Assembly (NCBI RefSeq): GCF_009739515.1
Contig: NZ_CP046535.1
Coordinates: 682,001 to 746,000 of the forward strand
Length of the DNA stretch: 64,000 bases
Direction of reading: 5' to 3'
Source of the DNA: Sphingomonas profundi
GTDB taxonomy: Bacteria > Pseudomonadota > Alphaproteobacteria > Sphingomonadales > Sphingomonadaceae
In this document: positions 34,789 through 43,030 of the stretch, piece by piece
Layout of the letters: the number at the start of each line of letters is the position of its first letter
How positions within the stretch are numbered: position 1 is the first letter of the stretch
Made by a program: the position numbers and the translations under genes
Notes under the pieces: model-generated
What the model was told of the DNA's origin: nothing
Database searches by the model: none
What the model saw: the letters and a program-made list of their open reading frames with translations, nothing else

Positions 34789-35780
34789 GCTTCTTCTCCT
34801 TCTTCGCTTTCCACCGGCGCGCGGTCGTGCAGGATCCGCCAGGGTTTCACGCGCCCGTCGCCGGCGGCCGCCAGCCGGCGCAGCAGGATGCGCGCCCTGG
34901 TCCGCCCGCGTCGGGTCGCCGGCCATCCGGCAAGCTCCGGGGCGGCGCGGCGCCGCAGCGCGTCGAGTAGGCCCGCATCCACCGCCGCATCGTCGGCCAA
35001 GCCGTAGCGTGCGAGCATTGGCGCGAAGGCGCGATCGGTCGCCGGATCATAGGGCTGCTTCTCGCCCAGCGGCGTGCGCCAGGGCGAGCGGGGATGCATC
35101 GAGAGCGCGGATTGCAGATCGTCGGGGATCGGCACGTTGGCCGAGTGCGGCCTGTCCGTGCCGATCAGCTTCGGCAGAAGGTGGGTGTGCGGCCCTGCGG
35201 GAGACTTGCCGCCCGGCGGCGGGATCGGCTGGAACACCTCTATGCGCCCGGCCGGGGAAAGGAGCACGCGGTGCGGCTGGGCGCGCAGCACCTCGCCCAT
35301 CAGCGCGGGAACGGAGAGAAGCGGCACGCCTTCCGCCGCGATCATCGCCTCGGCCAGAGCCCGATCGGCGGTGCGCAGGCACATGCCGACCGCGCCCGAT
35401 CCCACGCCGAGATCGAACAGCATGGCATCCCGATCGCTCTCGCGGATGGCGTCCCGATCGGCACCCAGACGGCGGATCGTCCGCCCGGCCGTCGCGGGCC
35501 GTGGGATGCAGAAGGCGAGGGTGTGGCTCCAGCCCTCGCCATCGGCGGCAAGCCCGTCCCAAGCGATCGGCCGCAGGGGCTCTACCGTCGAAATCCGCAT
35601 CGCGCCGCGTGCCGTCGTGGTCTCGATGCGGCGGTCGCTCTCCTCGATGCTTGCGGGCTCGTCGGCGTCGCGGACGAACTCGCCGATCGCGCCGAAGCTG
35701 CCGATGCTCCAGCCATTGGCGGGATCCCGGACGAGGGTTCCGAGCAACTCCAGGCTCGCTGGCTCCATGACATGTCCCAT
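34785..35780 (-). CDS. Conserved hypothetical protein in the btu-cobW-cobN operon
   Basis: Protein of 331 aa, not recognised with certainty. No signal peptide, membrane segment or nucleotide-binding motif is seen. Near the N-terminus it reads DPANGWSIGSFGAIGEFVRD; the middle has DAMLFDLGVGSGAVGMCLRTADRAL, and residues near 190-215 carry PPGGKSPAGPHTHLLPKLI, a His-containing loop that could bind metal. The C-terminus is Arg-rich then acidic. It lies between btuD and cobW, with 1-bp and 4-bp overlaps, so it is almost surely co-translated with them. From memory, related unknown proteins occur beside cobW in other alphaproteobacteria; this was not checked. Confidence 0.7.
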   Translation of the reverse strand: MGHVMEPASLELLGTLVRDPANGWSIGSFGAIGEFVRDADEPASIEESDRRIETTTARGAMRISTVEPLRPIAWDGLAADGEGWSHTLAFCIPRPATAGRTIRRLGADRDAIRESDRDAMLFDLGVGSGAVGMCLRTADRALAEAMIAAEGVPLLSVPALMGEVLRAQPHRVLLSPAGRIEVFQPIPPPGGKSPAGPHTHLLPKLIGTDRPHSANVPIPDDLQSALSMHPRSPWRTPLGEKQPYDPATDRAFAPMLARYGLADDAAVDAGLLDALRRRAAPELAGWPATRRGRTRARILLRRLAAAGDGRVKPWRILHDRAPVESEEGEEA

Positions 35781-36547
35781 CAGTCGGTGAACCGTATCGA
35801 GGCGCCGTCCTCGTCCCGTCGGATGCGGATCGTGACGTCGTAGAGCGAGCCGAGCAGGGCCTCGGTCATCACCTCGCTCGTCGAGCCACAGGCGCGGACG
35901 CGACCATCCCGCAGCGCCACCACGTCGTCGGCGAAGCGCAACGCGAGATCGAGATCGTGGATCGCCACGACGATCGTGCGCCCGGCATCCGCCCGCGCGC
36001 GCAGGCGGCGCATCGCATCCAGCGCGTGACGCGGATCGAGATCGGCGGTCGGTTCGTCGACGATCAGCAGCTCGGGATCGCCGACGATGGCGCGGGCGAG
36101 AAGGGCCCGCGCCCGTTCACCCCCGGACAGGCTGGTCGCCTGGCGAAGCCGCAACGCACCCAGGTCGCACGCCGCCAGCGCCTCCTCGATCGCCGGTTGC
36201 AGCGCATCCGGCAGCTCGCCGAAGGCCGGCAGCGACGGCGTCAGGCCGAGCGCGACGACGCGCTCCACGGTGATGGGCCACTCGACGTTGGATCGCTGCG
36301 GCAGATAGGCACGCCGGCGCGCCAGCGAGCGGCGCCCGAGCGAGGTCAGCGCCGTGCCGCCCAAGGTCACGGCCCCGGACTTGGGCTTGAGCAGACCGGC
36401 GGCGACATCGAGCAGCGTGCTCTTGCCCGCGCCGTTCGGGCCGATCACGGCCGTGAGGCGGCCGGGCGCGAAGCGTGCGTCGATCGCCGTCAGGATCGTG
36501 CGGCCGGCGCGCGCGGCGGTGACGTTCCGCAGGACCAGTTCGCTCAT
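35780..36547 (-). CDS. btuD: Corrinoid ABC importer ATP-binding protein (BtuD-like)
   Basis: ATPase of 255 aa of the FecE/BtuD family. Walker A GPNGAGKS 36-43, signature LSGGE 140-144 followed by RARALLARAI, Walker B LLIVDEP 160-166, and switch IHDLDLAL near 215-222. Segment YLPQRSNVEWPITVERVVALG is the usual Q-loop region of siderophore/cobalamin importers. The ATG at 36547 overlaps the permease stop by 4 bp. The cobalamin assignment rests on the operon and riboswitch; by sequence alone it could serve haem or siderophore import. Confidence 0.88.
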   Translation of the reverse strand: MSELVLRNVTAARAGRTILTAIDARFAPGRLTAVIGPNGAGKSTLLDVAAGLLKPKSGAVTLGGTALTSLGRRSLARRRAYLPQRSNVEWPITVERVVALGLTPSLPAFGELPDALQPAIEEALAACDLGALRLRQATSLSGGERARALLARAIVGDPELLIVDEPTADLDPRHALDAMRRLRARADAGRTIVVAIHDLDLALRFADDVVALRDGRVRACGSTSEVMTEALLGSLYDVTIRIRRDEDGASIRFTD

Positions 36548-37542
36548 GGCGTGCGCTTCCGGACGTGGAGGACGAGCCAGAGGAAGAAGGGCGCGCCGAT
36601 CATGCTGGTGAACACGCCCAGGTTGAGCGGCATGCCGCCGAGCACGATCGTGCGGGTCGCGATGTCGGCCAGCGTGACCAGGATCGCTCCCGTCAGCGCG
36701 GCGGGCAGCAGGATGCGGCCGGGTTGATGGCCGACCAGCGGGCGCATCAGATGGGGTGCGACAAGGCCGACGAAGCCGACGATGCCGGCTACCGCCGTGG
36801 CGGCGCCGACGCCCAGCGCCGTGCCCAGCAGGGCGAGCAGGCGGGTCTGCGCGACGTTGATGCCGAGGCTCTCCGCCTGCGCCTCCCCGAGCGCCAGGGC
36901 GTCGAGGGATCGCCGCGTCAGGAACAGGAGCGCGCCGCCGGCGGCCATGAACGGGGCCGTCAGCTTCACATGATCCCAGCTGCGGTCCACCAGCGAGCCC
37001 ATCAGCCAGGTCATGATCTCGTAGGCGGCATAGGGATTGGGTGCCAGGTTGAGCGCGAGGACGACGCCGGCGCCCGCGATTGAGCTGAGCGCCGACCCTG
37101 CCAGGATCAGCGACAAGGTGCCTCCTCCGCGCGAGAGGATGAGCGCGACGGCGGCGGTCACGAACGCGCCGGCCAGCCCGAACAGCGGCGTCGCCAAGGT
37201 GAAGCCGGCGGCGAAACCGAAGTAGATCGCGATCACCGCGCCGAAGGATGCGCCCGCCGAGATGCCGAGCAGCCCCGGCTCGGCCAGCGGATTGCGCAGC
37301 AGGCCCTGCAGGCAGGCGCCGGTGAGGCCCAGCATGCCGCCGATCATCATGCCGAGGATGACGCGCGGCATGCGGATCTCGGTAACGATGAGCCCGGCGA
37401 CCGACGGGCGGTCGCCGAAGACGGCGGCAAGCGCCTCTCCGGGCCGCAGCCAGACGGTGCCCGCCAGCAGCGACATCGCTGCGGCCGCGATCAGCAGCAT
37501 GGCCAGGAGCGGCACGAGCCAGCGCTGCGGGCGCCCGGTCAT
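36544..37542 (-). CDS. btuC: Corrinoid ABC importer permease (BtuC/FecCD family)
   Basis: Integral membrane permease of 332 aa with about ten predicted membrane segments. Family markers are VTEIRMPRVILGMMIGGMLGLTGACLQGLLRNPLAEPGLLGISAGA and later GLVAPHLMRPLVGHQPGRILLPAALTGA, which includes the cytoplasmic loop contacting the ATPase. ATG 37542 overlaps the btuF2 stop as ATGA. It is the only permease gene for this importer in the window, though two binding proteins exist. Confidence 0.9.
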   Translation of the reverse strand: MTGRPQRWLVPLLAMLLIAAAAMSLLAGTVWLRPGEALAAVFGDRPSVAGLIVTEIRMPRVILGMMIGGMLGLTGACLQGLLRNPLAEPGLLGISAGASFGAVIAIYFGFAAGFTLATPLFGLAGAFVTAAVALILSRGGGTLSLILAGSALSSIAGAGVVLALNLAPNPYAAYEIMTWLMGSLVDRSWDHVKLTAPFMAAGGALLFLTRRSLDALALGEAQAESLGINVAQTRLLALLGTALGVGAATAVAGIVGFVGLVAPHLMRPLVGHQPGRILLPAALTGAILVTLADIATRTIVLGGMPLNLGVFTSMIGAPFFLWLVLHVRKRTP

Positions 37543-38432
37543 CGGCGCCCCGCCGGCGCGAAGGGCAGGGGCGCGTGGATCTGCCTGGCCGCGTCGCGCA
37601 ACTCCTGCCGCAGCCTGGCGATGGCCTTGCCGATCATCGGCGTGCCGCAGACATAATAGGCCTGCCGGATGGTCAGCGTCCGGGCGCCGTCCCAGTAGCG
37701 CCGGACCACCGGGTGGCGGTCCAGATTGTCGTGCATCCCCGGCGCGCGGCCCACGCCCGCGCCCTTGACCAGCAGGGCAGGCGCGGACAGCAGCAGGACC
37801 TCGGTATCGGGCTTCCCGTAACCGGACGCGGGCGGCTGGTTCGCCACGTTCACCGCGCCGGCCGCGCCCAGCACCGCATCGAACAGCGAGCCTTTCGTCG
37901 CGCTGAAGCCCGCCCCGTCCCACGCGGCGACACGAAGGGGCGGACCCGGATTGCGCGCAAGCTCCGCGAGATCGCGATCCATCCCCGCGATCAGCGCCTC
38001 GCCGCGCCTTTCCTCGCCGACGGCGGCGGCGATCTGGCGCGTGGCCGTGCGGATCGCCGCGAAGCTGCCGGTGTGATCGACCTCGATCATCGGATAACGC
38101 AGCCGCCGGAGGAGTCCGCGGGTCGCCGGCGTCGTGAAGCTGCCGGTAATGACCAGGTCCGGCTCCTGTCGGACCACCTCCTCGGCCAAACCGTGGTTGA
38201 TGCCGACGCGGAGCGCCTGCCGGTACATCAGCGAGCCGCCGGCATCGCGGGCGAGCCACGTGACCGAGGCGATGCGCGCGGGCGGCAGCAGCGCCAGGAC
38301 GATCTGATCGGTGCACTGGTTCATCGACATCACGCGCATCGGCCGGGCCGTCGCGGCCGCGCGGGCCGCGCCGCCGATCGGGATCGGCAGCGCGGTTGCG
38401 ATCAGTCCGGCAAGGAGGACCGACGCGCGCAT
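37539..38432 (-). CDS. ABC-transporter periplasmic binding protein, BtuF-like (copy 2)
   Basis: Periplasmic protein of 297 aa with a signal peptide (cleavage near GGAARAAAT). Class III binding-protein fold: RPMRVMSMNQCTDQIVLALLPPARIASVTWLARDAGGS at the start and EEVVRQEPDLVITGSFTTPATRGLLRRL. It resembles the copy at 28526 in the CTDQ/CADQ element but is clearly diverged. ATG 38432 overlaps the btuB2 stop by one base (TGATG). With btuC and btuD it makes a complete importer. Ligand: a corrinoid, inferred from the riboswitch upstream of the operon. Confidence 0.85.
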   Translation of the reverse strand: MRASVLLAGLIATALPIPIGGAARAAATARPMRVMSMNQCTDQIVLALLPPARIASVTWLARDAGGSLMYRQALRVGINHGLAEEVVRQEPDLVITGSFTTPATRGLLRRLRYPMIEVDHTGSFAAIRTATRQIAAAVGEERRGEALIAGMDRDLAELARNPGPPLRVAAWDGAGFSATKGSLFDAVLGAAGAVNVANQPPASGYGKPDTEVLLLSAPALLVKGAGVGRAPGMHDNLDRHPVVRRYWDGARTLTIRQAYYVCGTPMIGKAIARLRQELRDAARQIHAPLPFAPAGRR

Positions 38433-40447
38433 CAGAGGCGGACGCGCACGCCGCCATAGGCCGCGCGGCCCGGCGTTGCGAAGGTGAAGACCTCCTGATA
38501 ATCCCTGTCGAACAGGTTCTCCACCCGACCGAACAGCTGGAGGGTCCGGCTGATGTCGTACGTCGCGTTGAGGTTCACCAGGGTGAAAGCTCTCAGGTCG
38601 ACCAGCAGGCGCTGAAATCTCGAGTTGAACGCATAGTCGCGCTGCCTGCCATTGTACCGCACCGTCAGCGTCGCGGTGAACGGCGTGGCTTCAGGCGCGT
38701 AGCTCAGGTTGAAGCTGGCTATGCTCCTCGGACGCCGCACGGCCTGCGTCTCGACCGGAACGGCGGCCTGGAAGCCGCCGCCCGCCGGCGCGGGCGCGAC
38801 GAGCGCCGCGACGACCTGCGGAGCCTTGAGGTAGGTGTAGCTGGCGTCGACCCGCCAGTCGCCGATCCGCGCGTTGGCATACGCCTCTACCCCTCGCTGC
38901 CTGGCGACCACGTCGTTGTTGATGCTGGTCGAGATGAACTGCCCGTTCGCGACCGTCCCGACCGTCTGGATCTGATCGAAGAAGCGGCTGCGGAAATAGG
39001 TCGCGCCGAACCGCAGGCCGCCATCCAGCAGCGACTGCTCGACGCCGGCCTCCCAGCCGCGCGACCGCTCCGGGCTTAGGGCGGGGTTGCCGATATACTG
39101 GCCGGTGGAATAGCCGAACAGCTCGCCCATCGTCGGCGCCTTCACGCCGTTGCCATAGGCGGCGTGGACCCGCGTGCCGGTGTCGAACAGGTAGCTTCCG
39201 TTGACGCGAACCGTGGTCGCGTCGCCGAACCGGTCATTGTCGTCGATCCGCGCCGATGCGCCGAGCGCGAGGCGATCGTCGACCGTCACATCATATTGGG
39301 CGACGAAGCCGATCGTATCGATGCGGTTGGTGCCGGTGAAGGCGAAGCCGCTCGGATCGATGTTGCGCGATTCCTCGCGTTCGGCGTCCACCGCGAAGGT
39401 GAAGCGGTTCCTCACCCGCTCGCTGCCGAAGCGCACCGTATTCTCGAAAGAGCCGCGATAGCGGCGCCCGCGATCGCCATAGCTGTAGCCGGACGCGTCG
39501 TAGGCGTCGCGGTTGGCATCGGTGATCTGGCCCGACAACGCCGTCGTGAGGGCATCGTCGAACAGGTTGAGTTCGGCGCGCACCAGCCCGTAGAGCGCCT
39601 TGTTGCGGTAGTCGGAGCCCGGCGTGTCGATCACCGTCTGCACCGGATAGCCGAGCACCCGCGGCGAGGACGCGTCGATGCCCTGGTCGTTGAGATCGGC
39701 TTTCGTGTAGCTGTAGCGGGCGACGGCGGTGATCTTGAGGTTGGGCGCCGGCGACCAGTTCAGCTTGGCCGATGTTCCGAGATTGTCGGAACCCAGGTCG
39801 CGGCTTCCGGCCGGTGCGGTGGCGTAGCCATCGGTCGTCAGATAGGTGCCGGACACGGCATAGTCGAGATCGTCGCCGACCGTTCCGGCAACCCGGCCTG
39901 CCGTCGAGAAGGTGCCGAAGGAGCCGCCTTCCGCCCGCGCGGTGATGCCGGGCGCCTCGCGCCCCGACAGGGTGGTGTAGGTGATGACGCCGCCGATCGC
40001 GTCGGAGCCGTAGAGCGAGCTCTGCTGCCCGCGCAGCACCTCGACGCGGGCATTCTCGTCGGCGATCAGGTTCCCGAAGTCATATTCGCCATAATAGGGA
40101 TCGCTGGCCTTGATGCCGTCGATGAAGACGAGGACGTGATTGCCCTCAGAGCCGCGGATGCGGATCTGGGTGAGGCCGCCGACCGCGCCGGTGCGGTTGA
40201 CCGCCACGCCCGGCACGTCGCGCAGGATGTCCGACAGAATGCGGGTCTGCCGGCTCTCCAGCGCCTGGCTGTCGAGGACCGTGACGGACGATCCGATGAG
40301 GTTGGCGGGAACGGCGTCGCCGGATCGCGACGCGGTCACGACGATCGTGTCGTCGGCCGCGCCGGTATCGCCCGTGGCGGCGGCCGATTGAGCAAACGCC
40401 GGCGTTGCCGCCAGAAGTGCGGTGAGGGAAACGAAAATCCTGATCAT
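38432..40447 (-). CDS. btuB: TonB-dependent corrinoid receptor BtuB (copy 2)
   Basis: Outer-membrane receptor of 671 aa. Signal peptide MIRIFVSLTALLAATPAFAQ, then TonB-box-like DDTIVVTASR, plug domain with LSDILRDVPGVAVNRTGAVGG and VEVLRGQQSSLYGSDAIGG, barrel ending AAYGGVRVRL. It shares general architecture with copy 1 but differs over most of its length. ATG 40447 was chosen; the open frame from 40525 lies in the leader. It heads operon B and is preceded by the second AdoCbl riboswitch, about 225 bp upstream. Confidence 0.93.
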   Translation of the reverse strand: MIRIFVSLTALLAATPAFAQSAAATGDTGAADDTIVVTASRSGDAVPANLIGSSVTVLDSQALESRQTRILSDILRDVPGVAVNRTGAVGGLTQIRIRGSEGNHVLVFIDGIKASDPYYGEYDFGNLIADENARVEVLRGQQSSLYGSDAIGGVITYTTLSGREAPGITARAEGGSFGTFSTAGRVAGTVGDDLDYAVSGTYLTTDGYATAPAGSRDLGSDNLGTSAKLNWSPAPNLKITAVARYSYTKADLNDQGIDASSPRVLGYPVQTVIDTPGSDYRNKALYGLVRAELNLFDDALTTALSGQITDANRDAYDASGYSYGDRGRRYRGSFENTVRFGSERVRNRFTFAVDAEREESRNIDPSGFAFTGTNRIDTIGFVAQYDVTVDDRLALGASARIDDNDRFGDATTVRVNGSYLFDTGTRVHAAYGNGVKAPTMGELFGYSTGQYIGNPALSPERSRGWEAGVEQSLLDGGLRFGATYFRSRFFDQIQTVGTVANGQFISTSINNDVVARQRGVEAYANARIGDWRVDASYTYLKAPQVVAALVAPAPAGGGFQAAVPVETQAVRRPRSIASFNLSYAPEATPFTATLTVRYNGRQRDYAFNSRFQRLLVDLRAFTLVNLNATYDISRTLQLFGRVENLFDRDYQEVFTFATPGRAAYGGVRVRL

Positions 40448-40502
40448 CGAACAGCCCTGCGCGCCTGAGCGACATCTCGGGCGGGGCCTGCCGTCATCGT
40501 AT

Positions 40503-40523
40503 TGTGCCGGCGATGGCCGGCGC
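40503..40523 (-). promoter_or_regulatory. Candidate hairpin in the btuB2 leader
   Basis: The self-complementary hexamer gccggc occurs twice around a 4-nt loop, 56 nt upstream of the btuB2 ATG and downstream of the riboswitch. It could be the expression platform. Short GC palindromes are common in this DNA, so the call is tentative. The rest of 40448-40671 shows no other clear signal. Confidence 0.3.
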
Positions 40524-40671
40524 ACGAACGAACGGTCGGCACGCGACGACGGACGGGCGCGTGTCGCCCGCTGTCGCGTGACCGTGCGGCCCCAGCCGCA
40601 TGGTTCGTCGCTCAGACGGAGAGAGACCGTGCCTTGGCCATTCCCTGGACCACGGCAAAGAGCGACCGGTG

Positions 40672-40893
40672 CGCTGGCAGGTCTCCTGGCTCGCGGGTCG
40701 TCGCTCGGTTCACGGCCTTCCCGGGTCTCGCATGACTTAGCGTCCGACCCAGTGACTGTCCGTCATCCATCGGGATGGCGGACGATGTGCACCTCACTCA
40801 CCGCTCACAGTTGCAGGGACAGCTTCGGATTCGGGCGGGTCGCCCCGTCCACACCGAATTCCCGTTTTAAGTCCTTTCGGACACCAGCGCGAT
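40672..40893 (-). promoter_or_regulatory. Cobalamin (AdoCbl) riboswitch upstream of btuB2 operon
   Basis: The minus strand shows the B12 box agccaggagacctgcc (complement of 40676-40691), the core ctgcaactgtgagcgg (complement of 40801-40816), and ttaaaacgggaatt (about 40858-40871) downstream of ggtgtccgaaagga, the usual 5-prime element. Box and core sequences are the same as in the first riboswitch. Its aptamer is longer because of an expanded variable arm (about 40730-40790). It should repress btuB2, the importer, cobW, cobN and cobO when AdoCbl is plentiful. Confidence 0.92.
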
Positions 40894-40899
40894 CTTGAA

Positions 40900-40918
40900 C
40901 CCGGCGGAGGCCGCCGGG
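40900..40918. terminator. GC-rich hairpin upstream of riboswitch 2
   Basis: Perfect 8-bp stem cccggcgg/ccgccggg with a 3-nt loop. It lies between the acyl carrier protein gene and the riboswitch, downstream of the former on the minus strand. Possibly a second part of that gene's terminator; no T-run follows. Confidence 0.35.
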
Positions 40919-40959
40919 CTCGACCGGAGCTCATAGAGAGCTTTGCCCGTCAGGCCAAT

Positions 40960-40982
40960 CCCTCATCGCGCCGCGATGAGGG
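40960..40982. terminator. Perfect 11-bp inverted repeat after the acyl carrier protein gene, likely terminator
   Basis: Arms ccctcatcgcg (40960-40970) and cgcgatgaggg (40972-40982) are exact complements around one base, so the real loop is a few bases wider. It starts about 58 nt past the stop of the minus-strand acyl carrier protein gene. This placement isolates that gene from the riboswitch-controlled operon B downstream. Confidence 0.5.
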
Positions 40983-41040
40983 CGGTGCCTGGACGCACCC
41001 GCGCCGCGCCCGGCCACGCTTGCTCTGGGTGGACCGGCGG

Positions 41041-41313
41041 CTAGGAAAGCGCCTTCGCCTGCGCGAAGCGGACGAGGCTGCCGAAGCTCTCCAGCAGCTC
41101 GCCGTCCACCTCGTCATCCTCGATCACGATGCCCAGGCGATCCTCCAGCTCGGTCAGCAGGCCGGCGACCGCCATCGAATCGAGCTCGGGCAGCGAGCCG
41201 AACAGCGGCGTCGTCGCGGTCAAAGCATCGGCGCGGGCGCCGAGCCCCAGCACGTCGCGCAGCACCGCGCGGACCGCCGCCTCAACCGCCGCCGCGTCGC
41301 CCCGTGTCGCCAT
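41041..41313 (-). CDS. Acyl carrier protein, XrtA-locus type
   Basis: Carrier protein of 90 aa. The phosphopantetheine site is Ser46 in LPELDSMAVAGLL, the DSM variant of the usual DSL motif, followed by helix III (TELEDRLGIVIEDDEVDGELLESFGSLVRFA). ATG 41313 has AGAGGA 7-12 bp upstream; the frame continues upstream without coding support. It is divergent from an acyl-CoA ligase with which it probably works: the ligase would load an acyl or amino-acyl group onto this carrier. Together with the PLP decarboxylase this trio is a known companion set of exosortase A loci. Confidence 0.88.
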   Translation of the reverse strand: MATRGDAAAVEAAVRAVLRDVLGLGARADALTATTPLFGSLPELDSMAVAGLLTELEDRLGIVIEDDEVDGELLESFGSLVRFAQAKALS

Positions 41314-41440
41314 GCCCGATCCTCTTCGCCCCCGCCCAAGACGTGCGGACCTAGCGACTCGGCGGCGGATCGACAAGCCGGGCCACGCCGGCCGTTTACC
41401 GGGCGGTTCCACCTTGTCGGGCAAGAGGCTATCGGTGCCG

Positions 41441-43030
41441 ATGAGGAGACGACGACGCGTGCCCGATCCCGACCAGTCATCCTGGCCAGCCGAGCGCCCG
41501 GCCGCCGGCCGCGTGCCGGCCGATCCCGCGCCGCGCCCGCTCGATCATCTGGCGCTGCGCGGCGCACGCGATGCGCCGGCGCTGGTCGACCGGACCGGCA
41601 TCCTCGATCATGCCGGGCTGGATCGCGCCGTCGGCACGGTGGCGGCGGGGCTGCTGGGGCGCAGGCTGGCGTCGGGCGACCGCGTCGCCTCGTGGCTCAA
41701 CAAGACGCGGCTCGCCTGCGTCCTGCCGCTCGCCTGCGCACGCGCGGGTCTCGTCCACGTGCCGGTCAACCCGCTGCTGAAGCGGGCGCAGGTCGCGCAT
41801 ATCCTGGCCGATAGCGGCGCGGCGCTGCTGATCGCCGGCGCCGGCCGCGCGACCACGCTGGAGGCGGGCGATCGGCCGGCCGGCACCGCCCTGCTGATCG
41901 AGGAGGACACGGCCGACCTGCTCGACCCGCCGGGCGGCGGCGATCCGCTGCCGCCATCCGCCGCTGCGGCCGACGCGATCGCCGCGATCCTCTACACGTC
42001 CGGTTCCACCGGCCGGCCGAAGGGGGTGGTGCTGAGCCACGCGAACCTGTGGCTCGGCGCGATCGCGGTCGCCCATTATCTGGCGCTCGCGCCCGACGAC
42101 CGCACGCTGTGCGTGCTGCCGCTGAGCTTCGACTATGGCCAGAACCAGTTGCTCTCCGCCTGGGCGGCCGGCGGCTGCGCGGTGCCGCTCGACTATCTGA
42201 CCGCGCGGGACGTGATCCGCGCCGTCGATCGGCACGCGATCACCACTTTGGCGGGCGTGCCGCCGCTGTGGGTGCAGCTTGCCGAGGGTGCCTGGCCGGC
42301 CGAGACGGCGGCGCGGCTGCGGCGGCTGACGAACAGCGGCGGGCGGCTGCCGGTGCCGCTGATCCGCCGCCTGCGCGGCCTGTTCCCGCAGGCGGACCTG
42401 TACCCGATGTACGGGCTGACGGAGGCGTTCCGCTCCACCTTCCTCGATCCCGCGCTGGTGGACACTCACCCCGACGCGATCGGCGACGCGATCCCCTTCG
42501 CCGAGATCATGGTGCTGCGGCCGGATGGCAGCGAGGCGGCGGCGGGCGAGGCGGGCGAGCTCGTCCATGCCGGGCCGCTGGTGGCGCAGGGCTATTGGCG
42601 CGATCCGGAACGCAGCGCCGTGCGGTTCCGCGCGGCGCCGGCGGCGGCGCGATCCGGCGGGATGGCGGTGTGGTCCGGCGATACGGTGATGCGCGGGGCG
42701 GACGGGCTGCTCCGCTTCGTCGGCCGCGACGACGAGATGATCAAGACCTCCGGCAACCGCGTGTCGCCGAACGAGGTGGAGGAGGCGGCGATCGCCAGCG
42801 GCGCCACGGCGGAGGCGGTGGCGCTCGGCGTGGCGGACGAACGGCTCGGCCAGGCGATCCTGCTCGTCGCGCGTGGCGATGGCGGCGCGGAACCGGCGCT
42901 GCTCGCCTATCTGAAGCGGGAGCTGCCGGGCTTCATGCAGCCGCAGCGGGTGGTGTGGCGGCAGGCGCTGCCGCGCAACGCCAACGGCAAGCTCGATCGC
43001 AGCGGGTTGCGCGCGGAGATGACGTCATGA
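41441..43030 (+). CDS. Acyl-CoA ligase (AMP-forming), exosortase A-associated
   Basis: Adenylating enzyme of 529 aa, matching from memory the TIGR03098 family tied to exosortase A. Phosphate-binding loop YTSGSTGRPKG at 185-195; YPMYGLTEAFRST carries the conserved acid; the C-terminal domain has GNRVSPNEVEEAA and the catalytic lysine K517 in NGKLDR. It would activate a carboxylic acid and load it on the adjacent carrier protein. Starts at GTG 41435, ATG 41441 and GTG 41459 are all possible; the ATG was taken, although AAGAGG fits GTG 41435 and AGGAG fits GTG 41459. The stop overlaps the decarboxylase ATG by 4 bp. Confidence 0.9.
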   Translation: MRRRRRVPDPDQSSWPAERPAAGRVPADPAPRPLDHLALRGARDAPALVDRTGILDHAGLDRAVGTVAAGLLGRRLASGDRVASWLNKTRLACVLPLACARAGLVHVPVNPLLKRAQVAHILADSGAALLIAGAGRATTLEAGDRPAGTALLIEEDTADLLDPPGGGDPLPPSAAAADAIAAILYTSGSTGRPKGVVLSHANLWLGAIAVAHYLALAPDDRTLCVLPLSFDYGQNQLLSAWAAGGCAVPLDYLTARDVIRAVDRHAITTLAGVPPLWVQLAEGAWPAETAARLRRLTNSGGRLPVPLIRRLRGLFPQADLYPMYGLTEAFRSTFLDPALVDTHPDAIGDAIPFAEIMVLRPDGSEAAAGEAGELVHAGPLVAQGYWRDPERSAVRFRAAPAAARSGGMAVWSGDTVMRGADGLLRFVGRDDEMIKTSGNRVSPNEVEEAAIASGATAEAVALGVADERLGQAILLVARGDGGAEPALLAYLKRELPGFMQPQRVVWRQALPRNANGKLDRSGLRAEMTS

